DNA from: Pseudomonadota bacterium
Lineage (GTDB): Bacteria > Pseudomonadota > Gammaproteobacteria > Acidiferrobacterales > Acidiferrobacteraceae
Reading direction: 5' to 3'
NCBI GenBank assembly: GCA_021795255.1
Contig: JAJYPQ010000123.1
Location: forward strand, 1-9,757
Length of the DNA: 9,757 bases
Positions 5,260-9,757 of the stretch are shown piece after piece. The notes under the pieces are model-generated. The model had not been told where the DNA came from, did not search any database, and was given only the letters and a program-made list of their open reading frames with translations. The translations under genes and the position numbers were made by a program. Each line of letters begins with the position of its first letter. Within the stretch, counting starts at the first letter, position 1.

Positions 5260-6473
5260 AGGTCGATGACCTCGGCGGCGTCGGACCCAAGGTGCTCACG
5301 CGGACCCAAGGTGCTCAACACTGAGAGGTGAGCATCTTGGCTTTTTTGAGCACCTTGACCCCCTGGCAGGCTCCAAAACCACAGCGCGCCTTTTCGCCCT
5401 TCCTCGCCGCCTATCTTCCGGGACTCGACGCTCAACGCCTTTTTGGCGCGCCGCACCGTCGCCCACGAAAGGCAATGGGCCTCGGCCGCCGCCTTCACGT
5501 CTTTCTGGAGTTCCGGCCCTTTGGTCAAGAAGTCTCGGAGCCAGTCTTGAGCGTCGGACGCCGCCGCGCCCTCCTCGGACTGCGCCTCGGCGGTATTCAG
5601 AATGTCGCGGGCGCTCCCCTCGATGGCCTCGCCCCACAAGACTTGAGAAGCGTATAGCCCAGGGTAACCTGCCAGTTCATCTTGCCGCAGGTCGTAGACA
5701 AAGCCGCCATCATCAGGGCCGATGTTGCTCTTGGCCCGGCAGAAAATCCGCCGGTCATGCTCAGCGTCTTTCGCGGCCACCAAGACAACGCGAGCTACCG
5801 CCGCGAAGGCCAGTGAGCCCGTGATCCTGTCGATCGGTTCGCGCCCTTGCGTGCCCTTACTAAAGTGCGTGATACCGAGAAGACAGACCTTGAGCGAAGC
5901 CGCAAGATCGGCCAGAGGCTGTAGACCGCGCCGCACTTCCGCGTTTTTGTGGCTATCGGCAGCTATGGCGCTCACAATCGGGTCCACCATCAGCAGGCGC
6001 ACGGTTCCCAAGCCTCGCAGGGTGCTAGCCAGGGCCTCCATATCCGAAGCGGGATCGAAGGCCCGGCGCTTGCCGTCCTCGGTGAGGCCGGATACGAAAT
6101 GCACGCGCCGCATATCGGCCCCCATAGCCAGCAAGCGAGGCACCAGTGTGTCGGTCGGGTCATCCTCGCCAGACCAGATAACTGCGTCACCAAGGGGCGC
6201 TCTGGAGCCGTCAGGCCAGCGGCCGCCGGTCGTAAGAGCCGCCGCAAGTCCGAGCGACAGGGTCGTCTTTCCGGTCCCGGCCTGACCCCCAAGAATATGA
6301 ATCTTGCCGGCCGCAAGCCAACCACTCCACAGCCAGTTGATAGGTTCGGGCGTGATCGAATCGCCACGCGTTAGAGCGGCCTTTGCGTATGAGGCGAGCT
6401 TAGCGGCTGTGTCCTCGATGCCGTCTACCTCGCGCAGGCGGATTGCCAATTCAGAACGGGGCTTAAAGCTCAT
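5256..6473 (-). CDS. RepA-like AAA ATPase (replicative helicase type)
   Basis: This 405-residue ATPase of the RepA/AAA_25 group (RecA fold) resembles the hexameric helicase RepA of plasmid RSF1010. Such proteins unwind origin DNA or load the replication machinery. Walker A is GQAGTGKTT (63-71), Walker B is LLMVD (160-164), and a GITHFSKG motif lies at 200-207. The ATPase core is followed by a winged-helix-like tail (about 305-350). Beyond about 370 the tail is low in complexity and is encoded by the 5286-5357 repeat boxes. The ATG at 6473 overlaps the preceding gene by 11 bases and has GGGGGTGA upstream. It sits between the CHC2 gene and the zinc-protein gene, forming the replication module of the element. 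A general RecA-like regulatory ATPase is the alternative. Confidence 0.88.
   Translation of the reverse strand: MSFKPRSELAIRLREVDGIEDTAAKLASYAKAALTRGDSITPEPINWLWSGWLAAGKIHILGGQAGTGKTTLSLGLAAALTTGGRWPDGSRAPLGDAVIWSGEDDPTDTLVPRLLAMGADMRRVHFVSGLTEDGKRRAFDPASDMEALASTLRGLGTVRLLMVDPIVSAIAADSHKNAEVRRGLQPLADLAASLKVCLLGITHFSKGTQGREPIDRITGSLAFAAVARVVLVAAKDAEHDRRIFCRAKSNIGPDDGGFVYDLRQDELAGYPGLYASQVLWGEAIEGSARDILNTAEAQSEEGAAASDAQDWLRDFLTKGPELQKDVKAAAEAHCLSWATVRRAKKALSVESRKIGGEEGRKGALWFWSLPGGQGAQKSQDAHLSVLSTLGPREHLGSDAAEVIDL
5286..5357. repeat. Four 10-bp boxes (two direct, two inverted) inside the ATPase gene
   Basis: CAAGGTGCTC occurs at 5288-5297 and 5307-5316, within a perfect 17-bp repeat beginning CGGACCCAAGG (5282-5298 and 5301-5317). 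The inverse occurs as GAGCATCTTG at 5330-5339 (one mismatch) and GAGCACCTTG at 5348-5357. Each pair is spaced 18-19 bp, with 13 bp between the pairs and a T-rich gap (5342-5347) between the last two boxes. The paired, mirrored layout resembles iterons around an origin. An mRNA hairpin before the next start codon is the alternative. Confidence 0.7.
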
Positions 6474-6870
6474 GACTCACCCCCTCAATGCGGCGCAGGG
6501 CCTCTGCCAGACGATCCCAGGAGTCTTGGTCGATAGCGCGACTCAACAGCATGTCCGCGCCCACGAACGCCACCACATGGGCCTCATGGCGCAGGAGCGG
6601 CACCAAGTCGCGCAAGGGCACACGAGTAGGCTTTGATGGTGCCTCGAACGGCTGGCGGTTCTCAAACAGACTGGAGAGGCAAAGCCCCACCGCCGCCAGG
6701 ACATCGGCCGCCGCACAGCCCGCAAAGCAATGGATCAGCGTCCGATCGTCAATCTCCCGCACCGATAGGGACGGGGCCTTGTCTTGGTGCCCAGGGCAGC
6801 GGGCAACCCAGCGGCCGGGGCCGGTCGCCTTCACGCCATCTAACCGATCCAGAAGTTTTGCCGCACCCAT
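6463..6870 (-). CDS. Stand-alone CHC2 zinc-finger (primase-type) protein
   Basis: At 135 residues this is essentially a DnaG-type zinc-binding domain. The ligands are C25-P-G-H28, then C48-x3-C52, inside the typical ARCPGHQDKAPSLSV ... IHCFAGC layout. In DnaG and phage primases this domain reads template DNA ahead of a Toprim catalytic core. No Toprim glutamate or DxD motif is present here, so the protein cannot prime on its own. It may recruit DNA for the adjacent ATPase or for host primase. The C-terminal half is helical and unrecognised. TAGGAGACAGGG before the ATG supplies a strong ribosome binding site that overlaps the AlpA stop codon. Confidence 0.82.
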   Translation of the reverse strand: MGAAKLLDRLDGVKATGPGRWVARCPGHQDKAPSLSVREIDDRTLIHCFAGCAAADVLAAVGLCLSSLFENRQPFEAPSKPTRVPLRDLVPLLRHEAHVVAFVGADMLLSRAIDQDSWDRLAEALRRIEGVSHEL

Positions 6871-6879
6871 CCCTGTCTC

Positions 6880-7092
6880 CTACGCGTTGGCTATCAGGGC
6901 GCGAATATCCTCAACGCGCCACGCCGTAATACGCGGCCCGAGTTTTACCGGCTTAGGAAACCGACCGGATTTAACACCACTCCACCAAGTGGACTTTCCT
7001 ACGGGGATAATGGCCGGGATGGGAGGTAGAGATTTTGGGTCGCCAAGAATTTGTGGGAGGCGAAGATAACCAGTTTCTGGTAGGTGGTGCAT
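6880..7092 (-). CDS. AlpA-family transcriptional regulator / excisionase
   Basis: This 70-residue protein has the compact winged helix-turn-helix of AlpA (CP4-57 type): YLRLPQIL, then PVGKSTWWSGVKSGRFPKPVKLGPRITAWRVEDIRALI. AlpA proteins regulate integrase genes and, in related families, bend attachment-site DNA during excision. The start is supported by GGGAGT nine bases upstream (7101-7106). It is the first gene of the replication operon, nine bases before the CHC2 gene. Natural targets to consider are the phased repeats at the left end and its own upstream region. It is slightly unusual in the long loop LGDPKSLPPIPAII before the helix-turn-helix. Confidence 0.88.
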   Translation of the reverse strand: MHHLPETGYLRLPQILGDPKSLPPIPAIIPVGKSTWWSGVKSGRFPKPVKLGPRITAWRVEDIRALIANA

Positions 7093-7100
7093 TGCGGATT

Positions 7101-7139
7101 ACTCCCGTCTCATAATGAACGAGGGCATCCTGTAGCGAA
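7101..7139 (-). promoter_or_regulatory. Candidate promoter and ribosome binding site of the AlpA operon
   Basis: On the minus strand TTCGCT (7134-7139) and CATTAT (7112-7117), separated by 16 bp, are the best -35/-10 pair between the upstream terminator and the AlpA start. GGGAGT at 7101-7106 is the ribosome binding site. The -35 is weak, so activation by a regulator is possible. The leader would be short. Confidence 0.3.
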
Positions 7140-7151
7140 AACCTACCGATG

Positions 7152-7194
7152 TAAAAAAGTGAACATCCCGATTGTTTTTTAGAGAATGTTCACT
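7152..7194 (-). terminator. Intrinsic terminator after the unknown gene
   Basis: On the minus strand AGTGAACAT (7194-7186) pairs perfectly with ATGTTCACT (7166-7158) around a 19-base loop, and the run TTTTTT follows (7158-7153). The stop codon of the 7193-8197 gene is at the foot of the stem. The loop is longer than usual. The same palindrome could also serve as an operator for the AlpA operon just downstream. Confidence 0.65.
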
Positions 7195-8197
7195 ACCTGG
7201 ACCATCCTGATTCTTTCGCGAAATCCGCGTATTCCTTGTAGTATTGTCTCCGGGTTGATTTGTTCATTTGACAAACTTCGTTCGCAGTCACTGCGCTGCG
7301 TCCCGATAGGCCCAGTATGATGTTAGCCACCATCGCTGTTTCTTTGTTTGGAGCCCTTCGTCTCGCCTTTGGCGCAAGTCCGTGGAGGAGAAAAAACACC
7401 ATCCGCTTGACGAATTCTTTTTCTGTCAGTTTTCCGCGCGTGAACAGCGGATTATTTAGAATGGATGTTGCTGTGCCCAATTTAAAGGTTTCTAGCTTGT
7501 TCGCGTAGTCGCGCAACAGATCCGTGAGCAATTTTTCTGGCGGCGTAAGGACTAAATTCCATACGCAATGTTGGGCGATATCTTGGGCCACCGCAGGATG
7601 GACGGCGCCTCTTAATGCCTCTAGCGCCTGCACCCAATATCTATGGAGGACATGCCGAGCAACCATTCCGTGGAACGTTGAAGCGCCCGGGCCATCCTCT
7701 GGCGCCCAGGCAGAGAGGCTCGACGCATCAAAAGTTTCTAGCAGTGTTGCGAGTGCACGGCACTGTGACACCGTCTTTCGTGCGTTCCGCATGATGGCAC
7801 GTGGTTTCAGAACACGGTCTGCATAATGTTCAAGGAGTGATGCGAAAATATCTATAAGGCGCGTCCATTCAGAGGACGCGAATTGGGCCGCGATAGCATC
7901 AACGTCGCGGCTTTCTTTTGGGTCGAAATTGCCGCGGTACATTTGGCGGTATCTCATCCGGTCTTCCCCAATTTGGAGCCGAGTCATGACCCGAAGGTAA
8001 GACGCCGCCTGCTTGGAATGGGGGGATTCGGACGTGCTGTCGGCTTCCACAGGAAAAAGGAATTTGCTCGGATCGAAGGGCTTTGCTAGCGGGTGGACGG
8101 ACTTAGCGAGGAGGGTGCGCGCCAGCTGCATCGTGAATTCATAGTCGTCAATCGAGCGCTTACGTGCTTCTTCCATTGAAGGCTTGTCGTCCATCAT
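7193..8197 (-). CDS. Helical protein of unknown function
   Basis: I do not recognise this 334-residue protein. It looks almost entirely alpha-helical and soluble, with no signal peptide, membrane segment, Walker motif or obvious catalytic triad. Basic and aromatic stretches (RMRYRQMYRGNF) lie in the first third. The C-terminus (AMVANIILGLSGRSAVTANEVCQMNKSTRRQYYKEY) resembles a helix-turn-helix with a basic recognition helix. The chosen start is the first of two adjacent ATGs, with AGGA (8208-8211) ten bases upstream; a TTG 16 codons earlier has no ribosome binding site. By eye it is poorer in GC than the flanking integrase and ATPase genes. It stands alone between integrase and replication operon and ends at its own terminator, the position where such elements often carry accessory genes. 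Confidence 0.75.
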   Translation of the reverse strand: MMDDKPSMEEARKRSIDDYEFTMQLARTLLAKSVHPLAKPFDPSKFLFPVEADSTSESPHSKQAASYLRVMTRLQIGEDRMRYRQMYRGNFDPKESRDVDAIAAQFASSEWTRLIDIFASLLEHYADRVLKPRAIMRNARKTVSQCRALATLLETFDASSLSAWAPEDGPGASTFHGMVARHVLHRYWVQALEALRGAVHPAVAQDIAQHCVWNLVLTPPEKLLTDLLRDYANKLETFKLGTATSILNNPLFTRGKLTEKEFVKRMVFFLLHGLAPKARRRAPNKETAMVANIILGLSGRSAVTANEVCQMNKSTRRQYYKEYADFAKESGWSR

Positions 8198-8218
8198 CGT
8201 TGTGTGTTCCTGGGTAGC

Positions 8219-8245
8219 AGTGTATTTCGCGTGTTTTAAATTCAA
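8219..8245 (-). promoter_or_regulatory. Candidate promoter of the unknown gene
   Basis: TTGAAT (8245-8240) and TACACT (8224-8219) on the minus strand resemble sigma-70 -35 and -10 boxes, with a short 15-bp spacer. They are placed to start transcription a few bases before the ribosome binding site at 8208-8211. The short spacer and leader keep this tentative. Confidence 0.3.
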
Positions 8246-8277
8246 CGAGGGGGCGATCTATCCTTGGCCTTACCTCC

Positions 8278-9489
8278 TTACGCGGTCTTACGTATAAAAA
8301 TCAGTCCGTCATTAGACTTTAACTGAGCCAGGTAGTCCGCCCATTGCTGCATCATTGTCTTACGTTCGGCCAGGAATTGCGTGCGGTTGTAGGCGCTCCC
8401 CAGGGCATCCGGGACGCGGTGCGCTAGCTGATGCTCGATCACTTCCGGCTTTATGCCCAGGGCTTCGTGCAGGATGGTGCGGGCCATCGCCCGGAAGCCG
8501 TGGCCGGTGACTTCGGTCTTGGTGTCGTACCCCATCCGCCGTAGAGCGGCATTGATCGCCGCTTCGCTCATGGGCTTCTTCGGATCGCGGCCCGGAAATA
8601 CCCAGGGACGTTGTCCGGTGAGCGGTTGCAGTTCGCGCAGTATTTCCACGGCCTGCCGCGAGAGCGGGACCAGATGATCGGTCTTGGTCTTGGATACGAC
8701 ATAGCGCCATTCGGCCCGGCCTAGGTCAATATCGGCCCATAGGGCTTTGCGTAACTCCCCAGGACGCACGAACACGAGAGGGGCCAGCCGTAGGGCGCTC
8801 TGCACGACAAAAGAACCCTTGAAGCCCTCTATGGCGCGCAGGAGTTCACCAACGGCTGCGGGGTCCGTGAGCGCAGCAAAGTGCTCATGCTTGGCGGGCG
8901 CCAATGCCCCGCGCAGGTCGCTCGACGGGTTCCGTTCGGCGCGTCCGGTAGCGACCGCATAGCGGAATATCTGGCCGCAGTTCTGATGCGCCCGATGCGC
9001 CGTATCCTTGGCGCCCCGGTTCTCGATGCGGCGCAAGACTGCCAGCAAGTCGGGGGGCTTGATCTCGCCGATGGTGCGCCCACCGATCCACGGGAATATG
9101 TCGCGCTCTAGCCGCTGGATGATCTTGTCCGCGTGCGAGACCGCCCAGGTCGCCTTGTGCTTGGCGAACCATTCGCGGGCGATAGCCTCGAAAGTGTCCC
9201 CATCCGTTCCCGTCGCCTTTTCGGCCTTGCGGGCGGCCCCAGGGTCTACCCCTTGGGACAGAAGCTTACGGGCCGCGTCTCGCTTACTGCGGGCATCCAG
9301 AAGGCTTACATGATGCTCGCCGCCGTAGATGCCAAGGGCTAGGCGTTTCTCCTTGCCCCCGAAGCGGTACTTGAGCCGCCAGAGCTTGCCTCCACTCGGG
9401 GCAATCTCGACATAAAGACCCAAGGCATCCGAGAGTCGATAGGGCTTGTCCTTCGGTTTTGCGTTGCGAATGGCGGGATCGGTGAGCAT
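8278..9489 (-). CDS. int: P4-type tyrosine integrase
   Basis: This 403-residue site-specific recombinase inserts and excises the element at the tRNA gene. The N-terminus MLTDPAIRNAKPKDKPYRLSDALGLYVEI is the typical arm-binding DUF4102-like domain. A core-binding domain (about 98-195) and the catalytic domain follow. Catalytic residues visible are R242 (VRPGE), K269 (SKTKTD), H330 and R333 (HGFR), H357 (QLAHR) and the nucleophile Y367 (SAYNR), a complete set, so it is probably active. The ATG at 9489 is preferred because the family begins MLTD; frame extension upstream would run through the TGCCCCCA repeats and the tRNA terminator. AAGGA stands 13 bases upstream, which is long. It lies next to the target tRNA, as usual for this class. 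Confidence 0.93.
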   Translation of the reverse strand: MLTDPAIRNAKPKDKPYRLSDALGLYVEIAPSGGKLWRLKYRFGGKEKRLALGIYGGEHHVSLLDARSKRDAARKLLSQGVDPGAARKAEKATGTDGDTFEAIAREWFAKHKATWAVSHADKIIQRLERDIFPWIGGRTIGEIKPPDLLAVLRRIENRGAKDTAHRAHQNCGQIFRYAVATGRAERNPSSDLRGALAPAKHEHFAALTDPAAVGELLRAIEGFKGSFVVQSALRLAPLVFVRPGELRKALWADIDLGRAEWRYVVSKTKTDHLVPLSRQAVEILRELQPLTGQRPWVFPGRDPKKPMSEAAINAALRRMGYDTKTEVTGHGFRAMARTILHEALGIKPEVIEHQLAHRVPDALGSAYNRTQFLAERKTMMQQWADYLAQLKSNDGLIFIRKTA

Positions 9490-9522
9490 TTGGGGGGCAT
9501 CGTCCTTCACGAGTAGGAGCCA

Positions 9523-9542
9523 TGCCCCCATATATGCCCCCA
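9523..9542. repeat. TGCCCCCA pair, right end (candidate integrase arm sites)
   Basis: TGCCCCCA stands at 9523-9530 and 9535-9542, start to start 12 bp, between the integrase start and the tRNA gene. It matches the left-end pair at 189-208 in sequence, spacing and orientation. A partial inverse copy, TGGGGGGCA, occurs at 9491-9499. Placement upstream of the integrase would also allow the integrase to repress its own gene by binding here. Confidence 0.55.
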
Positions 9543-9591
9543 CAGGCGCCCGGCTGTCAATGGATGGCTTTGCTCGTTGTTGGACGTAAAG

Positions 9592-9620
9592 ACAAAGAAA
9601 AACCCGCACTTAGGCGGGTT
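9592..9620 (-). terminator. Terminator downstream of tRNA-Ala
   Basis: On the minus strand AACCCGC (9620-9614) and GCGGGTT (9607-9601) form a seven-pair stem with a six-base loop, followed by TTTTCTTTG. It lies about 35 bases after the tRNA 3' end and would separate tRNA transcription from the integrase gene. Confidence 0.75.
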
Positions 9621-9655
9621 CTTCGGACGTTGCTGGATGGTAATAAACAATAGAA

Positions 9656-9731
<76 letters not shown>

Positions 9732-9757
9732 AGTGGGCGGCATTGTAAAGGACTCCG

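Noticed and set aside
5261..5273. Short palindrome AGGTC-GAT-GACCT around the zinc-protein start
   Set aside because: Five-base arms inside overlapping coding sequence are too short to support an operator call.
4708..5331. A 207-codon plus-strand open frame
   Set aside because: It lies antisense to the zinc-protein and ATPase genes, which have clear motifs and coupled starts; the composition is typical of a GC-rich shadow frame.
8198..8245. TTG start 16 codons upstream for the unknown gene
   Set aside because: There is no ribosome binding site before the TTG, while AGGA precedes the ATG pair at 8192-8197; the upstream stretch also contains promoter-like boxes.
171..9590. GGACGTAAA shared by 171-179 and 9582-9590 as another end repeat
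   Set aside because: Nine bases could match by chance between two stretches of this size, and its distance from the TGCCCCCA pair differs at the two ends.
9490..9609. Longer integrase frame starting at 9609
   Set aside because: The extra 40 residues run through the tRNA terminator and the TGCCCCCA repeats and do not look like the family, which begins MLTD; the ATG at 9489 fits better.

Overview
This window looks like most or all of a small integrative element (about 9.5 kb) inserted at the 3' end of a tRNA-Ala(CGC) gene in a proteobacterium. The GC content is fairly high. The integrase, AlpA regulator and CHC2/RepA-like replication genes are of types common in gamma- and betaproteobacterial islands; the genus cannot be told from the sequence. 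All supported genes lie on the minus strand, so the element reads from high to low coordinates.

Right end (about 8278-9757): tRNA-Ala, a hairpin terminator just downstream of it, a pair of TGCCCCCA repeats 12 bp apart, and a P4-type tyrosine integrase. Next comes an isolated gene of unknown function (7193-8197) that closes with its own terminator.

Centre (about 4672-7092): a tightly packed replication and regulation operon. It encodes an AlpA-type regulator, a stand-alone CHC2 zinc-finger protein, a RepA-like AAA ATPase and a TubC-like/zinc-ribbon protein, with overlapping or nearly touching reading frames. The 3' end of the ATPase gene carries four 10-bp boxes, two direct and two inverted, that could be an origin or an operator.

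Left-centre (about 594-4671): a 1067-codon single-chain restriction-modification enzyme of Type ISP/IIG style with its own leader. Two small phage-type genes follow: a GRKPGSQNK-containing terminase-small-subunit-like protein and an HGGxSTG protein. Just downstream of the restriction-modification gene lies a remnant of the 3' end of the zinc-protein gene. It runs into the start of the small phage-type gene. This indicates that the restriction-modification gene was inserted as cargo into an operon that was once continuous.

Left end (1-593): no convincing gene. It holds several repeat families: two helically phased TCNGAAA arrays, a 10-bp tandem array at the end of the last gene, a second TGCCCCCA pair with the same 12-bp spacing as the right-end pair, a degenerate match to the tRNA 3' end, and a cluster of TTATGGCA boxes. 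The paired end repeats suggest that both attachment regions may be inside the window.

Taken together, integrase plus AlpA plus a minimal replication module plus a terminase-like gene, with no virion structural genes, resembles a phage-satellite or small integrative mobilizable element carrying an anti-phage system. The satellite label is inference.
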